Source of the DNA: RGIG3528 sp045616485
GTDB lineage: Bacteria; Bacillota; Clostridia; Lachnospirales; Lachnospiraceae
DNA length: 64,000 nt
Direction: 5' to 3'
Assembly: GCA_045616485.1 (NCBI GenBank)
Contig: JAZLGU010000027.1
Coordinates: 62,001 to 126,000, forward strand
This document shows, piece after piece, positions 41,960 to 51,555 of the stretch. A program made the position numbers and the translations under genes. The notes beneath the pieces are model-generated. The model was not told the origin of the DNA and searched no databases. It saw only the letters and a list, made by a program, of their open reading frames with translations. Numbering within the stretch: position 1 is the first letter of the stretch; each line of letters opens with the position of its first letter.

Positions 41960-43978
41960 ATGAATAGCAATCAGCTTGTTTTTGGCTTGGATATTGGTAC
42001 CAGAAGTGTTGTGGGAACAGTAGGCTATAAAAAGAATGTTAATGATTTTAACGTGCTTGCCCATACTGTTAAATTGCATGATACCAGAGCTATGATGGAT
42101 GGACAGATCCATGACATAGGTCGTGTAGCTGAGACCATTAAAGAAGTAAAAAGAAATCTTGAAAAACAGCTGGATGACACGACTCTTTCTGAAGTTTGTA
42201 TTGCAGCTGCCGGACGTGTACTTAAGACTATTACCGTCAAAGCAGAAGAAGTTTTTCCTGAGGAAATGCTGATTAACGAGGAGACTATCAGAGCCCTGGA
42301 ATTAAAGGGTGTTGAAAGTGCCTATGCGGAGATTAAAAAGCAGACCAAAGACGAGAAAATTAATTATTACTGTGTAGCATATACAGTTATTCACTATTAT
42401 CTTAATGATTTTCAGATATCTAATCTGGCAGATCATAAGGCCTACAAAATATCAGCCGAAGTGCTGGCTACATTCCTTCCTGATGAAGTAATTGAAGGAC
42501 TTTATACAGCAGTTGATAAAGCAGGATTAAAGGTAGCCAATCTTACACTTGAGCCTATTGCTGCCATAATGGTAGCCATCCCTGAGAACTACAGACTCCT
42601 TAATATTGCTCTGGTGGATGTAGGCGCAGGTACCAGCGATATTTGTATTACAAAGGACGGAAGTGTAATAGCCTATGGCATGATACCTATGGCAGGAGAT
42701 TCGCTTACAGAGGTTATTTCAGGCAATCATTTAGTGGATTTTAAAACAGCTGAGGATATTAAGCTTCAGTCTGCCACAAAGAAAAAATCCATATCCTATA
42801 AGGATATTATGGGACTTAAGCAGTCCATTACCCCTGCTGATGTCAGAACAGAGCTGGAGCCCCAGGTGGCTACCATGACAAAGCTTGTGGCTGATAAGAT
42901 TAAAGAGCTTAATGGCGGCAAGGCTGTCAGTGCCGTATTTGTTGTAGGTGGCGGTGGTAAAGTGGCAGGCTATACAGAAAGCCTGGCTAAGGCTCTCGGC
43001 ATTGCGAAAGAGCGTGTGGCCCTTAGAGGCGAAGAAGTTATGGGCTCCATACACTTTAATGATCCCGGTATTAAAAAAGATCCTATGCTGGTTACACCTG
43101 TTGGTATCTGTCTCAACTATTATGAGAATAAAAACAGCTTTATATTTGTAAATCTTAACAAGGACTCTGTGAAGCTTTACGATAACAACAGACTTACTGT
43201 AATAGATGCTGCCATAGCAGCAGGCTACCCTAATGATAATCTTTTCCCAAGACGCGGCAAGGCTCTGAATTTTACACTGAATGGAGCTGCACGAATGGTA
43301 AGAGGTGAGCTGGGTGAGCCGGCTACCATTACAGTTAATGGTAAGCCTGCTTCAGCCAATACCCCTATTTCTCCCAATGATGAGATTAAGATTAAAAAAT
43401 CCACTCAGGGAAAGGATGCTCAGTATGAAGTCAGCCGCTTACCTGAATTCAAAGCTGATATTAAGTTTATAGTAAATGGAAAAACAGTTACCTGCCCTAA
43501 GTTTATCAAGGCCAACAATCAGCTGGTATCAGGCTTTTATGGTATAAAAGAAGGAGACAGACTGGAGATACTGGACTATTATACTCTAAAGCAGGTTATG
43601 GAATTTCTGGACATGCCATATAAAGAAGGCATGCAGGTAAACAATGAAGAGGCTAATGAAGATACCAAGGTCTATGAGAATTTTAAAGTAGAGACTGAGC
43701 CTAAACACACTGTAAATGAGGAGCAGGAGGAGACTCTATATAATGAGCCTGAAAAGCCGGCAGCTTCCAATAACAGGATTACTTTAAGTGTTAATAAAGC
43801 TCCTGTAGTACTGGAAGGCAAGACAGAGTATCGTCTGGTTGATGTGCTGGATGTATATCCTTTTGATATGACTGTTTCTCACGGTCGTGACATTGTATTA
43901 AAAATTAACGGAAAGACTGCCCAGTTTATAGATATAGTAAAAGATACAGATCAGATAGATATGTATTGGGTAGATTAA
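41960..43978 (+). CDS. FtsA-like actin-fold protein with long C-terminal extension
   Basis: The 672-residue protein has an actin/HSP70-type ATPase core like FtsA and PilM: FGLDIGTRSVVG (phosphate 1), an FtsA-type inserted SHS2 domain (about 85-180), VDVGAGTSDICI (phosphate 2) and VVGGGGKVAGY (adenosine). About residues 405-672 are an extension with at least three similar modules built on xVNGKxxx and a later GDxIxI or GDRLEI strand, resembling beta-grasp domains. It lacks an FtsA-type C-terminal amphipathic helix. Role in division or surface assembly cannot be told; the neighbours are coaE and a WalJ-like hydrolase. Confidence 0.82.
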   Translation: MNSNQLVFGLDIGTRSVVGTVGYKKNVNDFNVLAHTVKLHDTRAMMDGQIHDIGRVAETIKEVKRNLEKQLDDTTLSEVCIAAAGRVLKTITVKAEEVFPEEMLINEETIRALELKGVESAYAEIKKQTKDEKINYYCVAYTVIHYYLNDFQISNLADHKAYKISAEVLATFLPDEVIEGLYTAVDKAGLKVANLTLEPIAAIMVAIPENYRLLNIALVDVGAGTSDICITKDGSVIAYGMIPMAGDSLTEVISGNHLVDFKTAEDIKLQSATKKKSISYKDIMGLKQSITPADVRTELEPQVATMTKLVADKIKELNGGKAVSAVFVVGGGGKVAGYTESLAKALGIAKERVALRGEEVMGSIHFNDPGIKKDPMLVTPVGICLNYYENKNSFIFVNLNKDSVKLYDNNRLTVIDAAIAAGYPNDNLFPRRGKALNFTLNGAARMVRGELGEPATITVNGKPASANTPISPNDEIKIKKSTQGKDAQYEVSRLPEFKADIKFIVNGKTVTCPKFIKANNQLVSGFYGIKEGDRLEILDYYTLKQVMEFLDMPYKEGMQVNNEEANEDTKVYENFKVETEPKHTVNEEQEETLYNEPEKPAASNNRITLSVNKAPVVLEGKTEYRLVDVLDVYPFDMTVSHGRDIVLKINGKTAQFIDIVKDTDQIDMYWVD

Positions 43979-43990
43979 TTTAGGTATTTT

Positions 43991-44800
43991 ATGAAAATTT
44001 GTAGTTTATCCTCCGGTAGTGATGGAAACTGCGTTCTTGTCCGTTCAGAATGCACCAATATTCTTATTGATGCGGGTATAAGCGGTAAAAAAATAATTGA
44101 ACGCCTTTCCGATTTAGGTATTTCTCCGGATGACATTGATGCACTTTTAGTTACCCACGAGCACACGGATCATATAAAAAGTGTGGGAGTACTGGCCAGA
44201 AAGCCCGGTGTACAGATATTCGGGTCCCAGGGCACTATTGATGCCTGCCTTTATGGAAAAAATTCCATAGGCAAGGTAAATATGAGTCTTATTAATATAA
44301 TTGAGTACGATAAGCCATTTATGGTAGGAGATATTTTGGTAACACCTTTCAGGATTACTCATGATGCCAAAGAGCCTACAGCCTATACTTTTACCAAAGG
44401 CAGTGAAAAAATCGGCTTTGCTACTGACCTGGGCTTTACCAATGATTATATAAAAAAGCATTTGCTGGGCTCACAGGTTTTATATATCGAAAGCAATCAC
44501 GATGTACAGATGCTAGAGGTGGGCAGCTACCCCTTTGCACTGAAGGAAAGAATTAAAAGTGAATTCGGACATCTGTCCAATGAATCTTGCGCCAAATTTA
44601 TTGTAGATATCTGTAAAAGCCAGGATGTTCATATAAAAGATGTTATTTTAGCCCATCTTAGTGAAGAAAATAATTTTCCTGAGCTGGCGTATGAGACTAC
44701 CATGGCAGAGATGAAGATGCACCTTGATGTAAGCCTTCATCCCCGTATTCATGTAGCTCCCAGATATGAAGTGTCCTACATAGCAGACACAAAGGCATAA
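43991..44800 (+). CDS. Metallo-beta-lactamase fold hydrolase (WalJ/YycJ type)
   Basis: The 269-residue protein has the MBL motif THEHTDH and conserved blocks seen in WalJ/YycJ: SSGSDGNCVLV at the N-terminus, IDAGISGK, YIESNHDVQML and LAHLSEENN. In Bacillus the gene lies beside the walRK two-component genes and may act as a 5'-3' nuclease. No walRK genes are in this window. It follows the FtsA-like gene by 12 bases, suggesting co-expression. Confidence 0.85.
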   Translation: MKICSLSSGSDGNCVLVRSECTNILIDAGISGKKIIERLSDLGISPDDIDALLVTHEHTDHIKSVGVLARKPGVQIFGSQGTIDACLYGKNSIGKVNMSLINIIEYDKPFMVGDILVTPFRITHDAKEPTAYTFTKGSEKIGFATDLGFTNDYIKKHLLGSQVLYIESNHDVQMLEVGSYPFALKERIKSEFGHLSNESCAKFIVDICKSQDVHIKDVILAHLSEENNFPELAYETTMAEMKMHLDVSLHPRIHVAPRYEVSYIADTKA

Positions 44801-44839
44801 AAAAATAAAAGATTTACTATATGGAAAGGACTTAAACAC

Positions 44840-45112
44840 ATGAAAAGAGCAGTTATTACGGTAGTAGGTAAGGATTCAGTAGGTATTATAGCAAAGACTT
44901 GCACATACCTTGCAGAGAATAAAGTTAACATTCTTGATATTTCCCAGACTATTGTCCAGGAATTTTTCAACATGATGATGATTGTTGATATTTCTGCAAT
45001 GGATAAAGACTTTATGTCTGTTGCTACCGACCTTGAGGAGCTGGGCACATCCATCGGCGTTTCCATTAAGATTCAGCGTGAAGATATTTTCGACATGATG
45101 CACAGAATATAA
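44840..45112 (+). CDS. ACT-domain protein
   Basis: The 90-residue protein is a lone ACT domain: RAVITVVGKDSVGIIAKTCTYLAENKVNILDISQTIVQ, with VGIxxKxxxxLAxxxxNI as the hallmark. ACT domains sense small metabolites, often amino acids. It lies 13 bases before a DUF711 gene; this pair is conserved in many bacteria and of unknown function. Confidence 0.9.
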   Translation: MKRAVITVVGKDSVGIIAKTCTYLAENKVNILDISQTIVQEFFNMMMIVDISAMDKDFMSVATDLEELGTSIGVSIKIQREDIFDMMHRI

Positions 45113-45125
45113 TAAGGAGCGCATA

Positions 45126-46490
45126 ATGATTAACAGACAAGAAGTAATTGAAACCAATAAAATGATTGAAGAAAGTCTTTTGGACGTTCGTACCATTACT
45201 CTCGGTATTAGTCTCTTAGACTGTATCGACGCAGACCTTAAGACCTGCTGCCGGAAGATTTATGATAAGATCACAACAGTAGCAAAGGACTTGGTAAAGA
45301 CAGGACAGTTTATCGAAAAGGAATATCAGATCCCCATTGTCAACAAAAGAATTTCCGTTACCCCCATTGCTCTTGTTGGTGGAGCCTGCTGCAAGACTCC
45401 TTCTGACTTTGTAGAGATTGCGAAGACTCTTGATAAAGCTGCTAAAACAGTAGGAGTCAATTTCCTGGGTGGTTATTCAGCCCTTGTTTCCAAAGGAATG
45501 ACTCCGGCAGAAAAGAATCTTATTCTTTCCATTCCTGAAGCTCTTTCCTGTACGGATTTAGTATGTTCTTCAGTAAATGTAGGCTCTACTAAGACCGGTA
45601 TAAATATGGATGCAGTGCGTTTACTGGGTGAAATTGTATTAAAGACAGCCGAGTACACAAAGGATAAGGACTGCCTGGGCTGTGCCAAGCTTGTAATTTT
45701 CTGCAATGCTCCGGATGATAATCCATTTATGGCAGGTGCTTTTCACGGTGTTACTGAAGCTGATGCCATCATTAATGTAGGTGTTTCCGGCCCCGGCGTA
45801 GTAAAGACAGCTCTTGAAAAAGTTCGTGGCGAAAGCTTCGAAGTATTATGTGAGACTATTAAAAAGACAGCATTTAAGATAACAAGAGTAGGCCAGCTGG
45901 TAGCAAAGGAAGCTTCTGAGATGCTTCGCATTCCATTTGGTATTGTGGACCTTTCATTGGCTCCTACCCCTGCTATTGGTGACTCTGTAGCAGATATTCT
46001 TAAGGAAATTGGTTTAGAGCATCCGGGCGCACCTGGTACAACAGCTGCTCTGGCTCTTCTTAACGATCAGGTAAAGAAGGGTGGCGTTATGGCTTCTTCT
46101 TACGTGGGCGGTCTTTCAGGCGCATTTATCCCTGTATCTGAAGATCAGGGTATGATAGACGCAGTTGAAGCAGGTGCTCTTACTCTTGAAAAGCTGGAAG
46201 CCATGACATGTGTATGCTCTGTTGGCCTTGATATGATTGCTATTCCCGGAGATACATCTGCAGCTACCATTTCCGGTATTATTGCAGATGAGACAGCTAT
46301 AGGCATGATTAATCAGAAAACCACAGCAGTAAGACTTATTCCTGTTATAGGAAAGACTGTAGGTGAGACCGTTGAATTTGGTGGTCTTTTGGGATATGCG
46401 CCTATTATGCCTGTCAATAGATTTGACTGCAGTGCCTTTGTTAATCGCACAGGCAGAATCCCTGCACCTATTCATTCCTTCAAGAACTAA
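45126..46490 (+). CDS. DUF711/UPF0210 (PFL-like) protein
   Basis: The 454-residue protein belongs to the UPF0210/DUF711 family, which has a glycyl-radical-like (PFL) fold but no known reaction. Conserved stretches include GVNFLGGYSALVSKGMT, SVNVGSTKTGINMDAV and the C-terminal LGYAPIMPVNRF. No activating enzyme or glycyl-radical site can be seen. It pairs with the upstream ACT protein. Confidence 0.9.
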   Translation: MINRQEVIETNKMIEESLLDVRTITLGISLLDCIDADLKTCCRKIYDKITTVAKDLVKTGQFIEKEYQIPIVNKRISVTPIALVGGACCKTPSDFVEIAKTLDKAAKTVGVNFLGGYSALVSKGMTPAEKNLILSIPEALSCTDLVCSSVNVGSTKTGINMDAVRLLGEIVLKTAEYTKDKDCLGCAKLVIFCNAPDDNPFMAGAFHGVTEADAIINVGVSGPGVVKTALEKVRGESFEVLCETIKKTAFKITRVGQLVAKEASEMLRIPFGIVDLSLAPTPAIGDSVADILKEIGLEHPGAPGTTAALALLNDQVKKGGVMASSYVGGLSGAFIPVSEDQGMIDAVEAGALTLEKLEAMTCVCSVGLDMIAIPGDTSAATISGIIADETAIGMINQKTTAVRLIPVIGKTVGETVEFGGLLGYAPIMPVNRFDCSAFVNRTGRIPAPIHSFKN

Positions 46491-46513
46491 AAAACAATAA
46501 AGAAGGCATTACT

Positions 46514-47959
46514 ATGGATTTTTTAAAGAATATTGATTATAAAAACGTACTTAAAATTTTTACTGACCTTTGTGCTATACCTCACGGATCAGGAAATGTA
46601 AAGGAAATCTCTGATTATATTTTTGACTATGCCAAGAAACAGGGAGTAGAAGCAAGACAGGACGAAGCATTAAATGTAGTAGCATTTCTTCCTGCTACAA
46701 AAGGATATGAAGATAAGCCTGCTGTTATGTTACAGGGCCATATGGATATGGTATGTGAAAAAGACGCTGACTGTACTCATGATTTTACAAAAGATCCACT
46801 GGATCTCTTTGTAGAAGATGGCTGGCTGGGAGCTCACGGCACTACCCTTGGCGGCGATGATGGCGCAGCAGTAGCTATTATGATGGCGATGATGGCTGAT
46901 AAAGATTTTTCACATCCTGCCCTGGAGCTTATTATTACTACTGATGAAGAGACAGGCATGGATGGTGCCAAAGCTCTTGACTGTTCAGATTTAAAGGCTA
47001 AGTATCTGGTAAATCTTGATTCTGAGCAGGAAGGTATTTACACCTGCGGATGTGCAGGCGGCGAAAGAGTATCTGTTTCCTTCCCTATGGAGTGTACTGA
47101 TTTTACAGGCACCGTAATTAATCTTAAGGTTTGCGGCCTTCAGGGCGGTCATTCCGGCGTAGAGATAGATAAAAACAGATGTAATGCCAATAAGGCTATG
47201 GCACGTTTCCTTTTCACATTAAGAGAGGAAGTGGGATTTGCCCTGGCTGATATTCATGGTGGAAAGCTGGATAATGCTATTCCCCGTGAAAGCTTTGCTA
47301 CAATTGTAGTACCGATGTTTGACGAAAAAGTATTTATGGATGCTTTCAATAAAGTTAAAGCAATCTATAAGTATGAGCTGTCAGCCACAGAGCCAAATGC
47401 AGATATTGAGCTTAGCATTGGTTCTGCAGAGGAAACCGCAGTATTTAATGATACTTCCACAGAGAAGCTTTTATATTTCCTTATTAATTGCCCTAACGGT
47501 GTTCAGAAAATGAGCGGTAAGATGGCAGGTCTTGTAGAAAGCAGTCTGAATCTTGGTATCCTGTATACCAGTGAATTTTTGGCAGTTATCAGATTCTCCT
47601 TAAGATCCTCTATTTACTCCTATAGAGAGTTCATGAGAAACAGAATCGCGTATCTTGCAGAAGTAATAGGCGGTGAGACAGAAGTAGAAGGAGGCTATCC
47701 GGGATGGGATTACCAGGTAGACACTCATTTACAGAAAACTTTTGCAGAGCTCTACAGAAAAGAGTACGAGAAGGAGCCTGTAATGGCTGTTATACATGCA
47801 GGACTTGAATGCGGCCTTATATCTGATAAGATGCCGGGACTTGACATAATATCCATTGGTCCTGACATGAAGGATATTCATAGCCCAAATGAAAGACTGA
47901 ATCTTGAATCAGTAGTCAGAATATACAAATTCGTTGAAAAATTAGTAGTTGAGCTGTAA
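46514..47959 (+). CDS. pepD: Xaa-His (aminoacyl-histidine) dipeptidase, M20 family
   Basis: The 481-residue protein has the M20 metallopeptidase motifs: QGHMDMVCEK, the TLGGDDGAAVAIMMAMM metal-site block, and TTDEETGMDGA with the catalytic Glu pair. PepD-type enzymes cleave dipeptides, with a preference for carnosine or Xaa-His. There is no signal peptide, so it is cytoplasmic and probably serves peptide use. The next gene starts 12 bases later. Confidence 0.93.
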   Translation: MDFLKNIDYKNVLKIFTDLCAIPHGSGNVKEISDYIFDYAKKQGVEARQDEALNVVAFLPATKGYEDKPAVMLQGHMDMVCEKDADCTHDFTKDPLDLFVEDGWLGAHGTTLGGDDGAAVAIMMAMMADKDFSHPALELIITTDEETGMDGAKALDCSDLKAKYLVNLDSEQEGIYTCGCAGGERVSVSFPMECTDFTGTVINLKVCGLQGGHSGVEIDKNRCNANKAMARFLFTLREEVGFALADIHGGKLDNAIPRESFATIVVPMFDEKVFMDAFNKVKAIYKYELSATEPNADIELSIGSAEETAVFNDTSTEKLLYFLINCPNGVQKMSGKMAGLVESSLNLGILYTSEFLAVIRFSLRSSIYSYREFMRNRIAYLAEVIGGETEVEGGYPGWDYQVDTHLQKTFAELYRKEYEKEPVMAVIHAGLECGLISDKMPGLDIISIGPDMKDIHSPNERLNLESVVRIYKFVEKLVVEL

Positions 47960-47971
47960 GTTGGAGGTAGA

Positions 47972-50900
47972 ATGGATATTCTATTTAATGATTCCTGGAG
48001 ATTTTTAAAAACGGATGCAGATTTTTCCCTTGAAGAAGCAGAAAAAGCCGCATCCGGCTTTTTTGACTTGGATAAAGAATTTAAGCCTGTGGAAATACCC
48101 CATGACTGGCTTATTTGGGATACACAAAATCTTTATGAAACAGGTACCGGATGGTATGTAAAAGATTTTCAGCTGTCAGAAATGACTGAGCATGCATTTT
48201 TCCGCTTTGATGGCGTATATATGGATTCTGAGGTCTTTATTAACGGTCAAAAGGCTTTTGAGTGGAAATACGGATATTCCACCTTTACTTTTGAAGCCAC
48301 AAAATACCTGGTATATGGCATGAATCGTATTATTGTATGTGTACATCACGTATCCCCCAACACCCGCTGGTACAGTGGTGCAGGCATTTACAGAGATGTT
48401 CATTTTATTACGAAAAATCAGGCATATCTGGTATGTGATGGCAGTTATGTTCATACTACAGAGCTTTCTGATGGCGACTATAAGATTGAAATCGAAACTG
48501 AAGTTTTTAAAGGAAACACAGACTGCATGCCGGTTTATTCCCTGTGGAAGGAGGGCGCACTGGTAGCCAATCTTGGTGCAGGCATAGAGTATGGCAATGC
48601 CAGGGATATTTTTATTAAAAGACAAAAGAATAATATAGAAAAAATAGGCGAAAGCGGCCTTACTGAATTTAGTCTGCCTGACTTTAATGAATTCCGGGAT
48701 ATTACGTTATTTAAAGCGGAGGCTGTGGTGGAAGCACCACTGCGATGGGACACTGATTCCCCTAATCTTTATTCTCTACATGTGGCACTTGTGCCTAAAA
48801 AGCGTCTTTTTGATGACGAAAGAATCGACGGTGAGCATATTAAAATCGGCTTTAAGTCAGTAGTATTCGATACGGAAAAGGGCTTTTTCCTTAATGGTCG
48901 TAACATGAAGATTAAGGGGGTTTGCGAGCATCATGATCTGGGGCTTTTGGGAGCCGCATTTGATATTGATGCTCTTAGAAGAAAGTTTAATATCCTGAAA
49001 AAAATGGGAGTGAATTCCATAAGGACTTCTCATAATATGCCGGCACCCCAGCTTTTTGACCTCTGTGATGAAATGGGGCTTTTAGTGGATTGTGAAGCCT
49101 TTGATATGTGGGAGATGCCAAAAACTGAATTTGACTATGCCAGATTTTTCCCAAAGTGGTCCTATAAGGATGTGGCCAGCTGGGTAAGAAGAGATAGAAA
49201 TAGGGCATCTATTATCATGTGGTCTCTGGGTAATGAGATACCTGATACCAACTGTGAGCATGGAGTACCTATTACCAAGCATCTGACTACTCAGGTACTT
49301 AATTATGACCCTTACAAGAATGCGCATGTTACCATTGGATCTAATTTTATGCCGTGGGACGGTGCTCAGGCTTGTGCTGAGATAGTAAAACTGGCTGGCT
49401 ACAATTACACCGAAAAACTCTATGAAGAACATCATAAAAAACATCCGGATTATGTGATATACGGTAGTGAGACCTCGTCTATAGTAAGCAGCCGTGGTGT
49501 ATATCATTTTCCTGCATCTGAGATTACCATGAGCGAGGACGATGAGCAGTGCTCAAGTCTTGGTAATTCAGCTGTGTCCTGGGGAGCCAAGTCCATTGAA
49601 GCTCTGGTATACGTAGACAGAGATATTTCATTTTCCATGGGGCAGTATCTATGGACCGGTACAGACTATATAGGTGAGCCCACACCTTATCAGACAAAGA
49701 ATTCCTATTTTGGTCAGGTGGATACGGCGGGCTTTCCGAAAGATGATTATTACTGTCTGATGGCAGAGTGGACCAGGCAGGAAGATAATCCTTTTGTGCA
49801 TCTGTATCCATACTGGAATTGGAATGAGGGACAGCTTATAGATATGCGCGCCTGCACAACAGGTGACATGGTAGAGCTTTTCCTTAATGGCAGAAGCCTG
49901 GGTAAAAAATATATAGATCACGAAAAGGGAAAGGAATTATTCCCTATATGGCAGGTGCCTTATGAGCCCGGTGAAATAAAGGCCGTAGCTTATGATATTC
50001 GTGGTAATGTAATAGCAAAACATATCCGTCATAGCTTTGGTGAGGCCAAATATCCGGTACTTACTGCTGAGGGGAATGTACGCTATATGGTATCTCAGCG
50101 TAAGCCTGATGGTACAAAGAGAAGTATCATTACTATTTATCCTGAAAAGAAAAATGAGCTGATATTTGTGGACATTACTGCTTGCGATGAAGAAGGATAT
50201 ACTGTTGAAAATGCCATGGATTATGTGGAGCTTACCGTTACAGGCGGCAAGCTTCTGGGAATGGATAATGGCGATTCTACTGATTATGATTCTTATAAAG
50301 GCAATATAAGAAAGCTTTTTAATGGTAAGCTTATGGCTATGGTAAGAGCTGAGAGCACAGGAGAGATTACTGTAGAAGCTAAGCTTACTAAAGGATTTGG
50401 AGGAAGGGTGCCTGTCAGAGCCATTAAACTTACTTCGGATAAGCCTCTGGTATTTAAGCCGGGATGTGAGAAGATAAGAGTTAATGCTACTGTTTTACCT
50501 GAAAATGCTACAGATAAAGAGATAAGGCTTACTGCAGTTAACAGCTCCGGAATAGAAGTGGATTTCCTTTCTGTAAGCGACCTGAAAAAGGAGGAGGACG
50601 GCAGCTGGACAGCAGAAATCACTGCTTTGGGTGATGGATGCGGGTATATAAGAGCAACGTCCAAATCAGGAACAGATAAAATTAAAATCATATCCTGTAT
50701 CGAGTATACATCTGAAGGCTTTGGCTATCATTTTGTGAACCCTTATAAGTATGTGTCCTGCGGACTTTTTGACAGGGTAATAGGAGATGTGGGAGCCGGC
50801 AACGATAAAGGCGTTTCTACCGAAGAAAATGCATATTCAGGTGCTGTTTACAGGAACATAGATTTCGGAGAATTCGGCTCTGATGAAATGACGATTGACC

Positions 50901-51484
50901 TATTCACATTTTCAGACTCTGTATATCATATTGATATGTATCTGGGAGAGCCGGATAATGGTGGTGAGCTGTTTACTACCCTTGACTATAAAAAGCCATG
51001 TATCTGGAATCAGTACCAGCCTGAGACCTACAAGCTGCCAAAGAGACTTAAAGGACTTAAAACGGTAGCTTTTATGGCCAATTGTAAGCTTCACATAAAG
51101 GGCTTCCTGTTTACCAAGCAGGAAAAAGCTTTTTCAAGGATTAACGCTTCTGACTACGACTCTATCCTGGGAGATTCCTTCAAGGTAGGAGAGACTGCAG
51201 TTACCGATATCGGTAATAACGTTGTACTTGGCTTTGATAATATGGACTTTGGAGAGAAGGGTACAAAAAAGCTTGTGATTTTTGGCAAGACTCCGCTGGA
51301 TACAATGACCATTCGTATGAAATTTACAGGAGATGGTGTGGATAATACACAGAATTATGCCATCAGTGGATGTAACGAAGTGCATGAAATTGCTCTTGAA
51401 AAGCTTTGCGGTAAAGGAAAAATCGAATTTATTTTTCTGCCCGGCACCAGATTCGACTTTTTCGGTTTTGAATTTAAGGCTTGA
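47972..51484 (+). CDS. Glycoside hydrolase family 2 (beta-galactosidase-like)
   Basis: The 1170-residue protein has a GH2 jelly-roll and Ig-like N-terminal half, a TIM-barrel catalytic domain and a C-terminal region. The acid/base is E422 in SLGNEIPDT and the likely nucleophile E500 in YGSETSS, with WTGTDYIGEPTPY after it. A DUF4982-type domain and a carbohydrate-binding-like C-terminus follow. There is no signal peptide, so it would act on imported oligosaccharides. It could feed galactose to galK if it is a beta-galactosidase, but the substrate is not set. Confidence 0.9.
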   Translation: MDILFNDSWRFLKTDADFSLEEAEKAASGFFDLDKEFKPVEIPHDWLIWDTQNLYETGTGWYVKDFQLSEMTEHAFFRFDGVYMDSEVFINGQKAFEWKYGYSTFTFEATKYLVYGMNRIIVCVHHVSPNTRWYSGAGIYRDVHFITKNQAYLVCDGSYVHTTELSDGDYKIEIETEVFKGNTDCMPVYSLWKEGALVANLGAGIEYGNARDIFIKRQKNNIEKIGESGLTEFSLPDFNEFRDITLFKAEAVVEAPLRWDTDSPNLYSLHVALVPKKRLFDDERIDGEHIKIGFKSVVFDTEKGFFLNGRNMKIKGVCEHHDLGLLGAAFDIDALRRKFNILKKMGVNSIRTSHNMPAPQLFDLCDEMGLLVDCEAFDMWEMPKTEFDYARFFPKWSYKDVASWVRRDRNRASIIMWSLGNEIPDTNCEHGVPITKHLTTQVLNYDPYKNAHVTIGSNFMPWDGAQACAEIVKLAGYNYTEKLYEEHHKKHPDYVIYGSETSSIVSSRGVYHFPASEITMSEDDEQCSSLGNSAVSWGAKSIEALVYVDRDISFSMGQYLWTGTDYIGEPTPYQTKNSYFGQVDTAGFPKDDYYCLMAEWTRQEDNPFVHLYPYWNWNEGQLIDMRACTTGDMVELFLNGRSLGKKYIDHEKGKELFPIWQVPYEPGEIKAVAYDIRGNVIAKHIRHSFGEAKYPVLTAEGNVRYMVSQRKPDGTKRSIITIYPEKKNELIFVDITACDEEGYTVENAMDYVELTVTGGKLLGMDNGDSTDYDSYKGNIRKLFNGKLMAMVRAESTGEITVEAKLTKGFGGRVPVRAIKLTSDKPLVFKPGCEKIRVNATVLPENATDKEIRLTAVNSSGIEVDFLSVSDLKKEEDGSWTAEITALGDGCGYIRATSKSGTDKIKIISCIEYTSEGFGYHFVNPYKYVSCGLFDRVIGDVGAGNDKGVSTEENAYSGAVYRNIDFGEFGSDEMTIDLFTFSDSVYHIDMYLGEPDNGGELFTTLDYKKPCIWNQYQPETYKLPKRLKGLKTVAFMANCKLHIKGFLFTKQEKAFSRINASDYDSILGDSFKVGETAVTDIGNNVVLGFDNMDFGEKGTKKLVIFGKTPLDTMTIRMKFTGDGVDNTQNYAISGCNEVHEIALEKLCGKGKIEFIFLPGTRFDFFGFEFKA

Positions 51485-51508
51485 TATATTTTGGAAATGT
51501 TATATAAT
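51481..51508 (+). promoter_or_regulatory. Promoter of pnp overlapping the GH2 stop codon
   Basis: TTGATA (51481-51486), 16-base spacer, TATAAT (51503-51508). The -35 box overlaps the TGA of the glycosidase gene. Confidence 0.75.
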
Positions 51509-51555
51509 GTTATGGATTGTTAAAAGGCAAAATTTAAAATTAAGGAGATTAGAAG

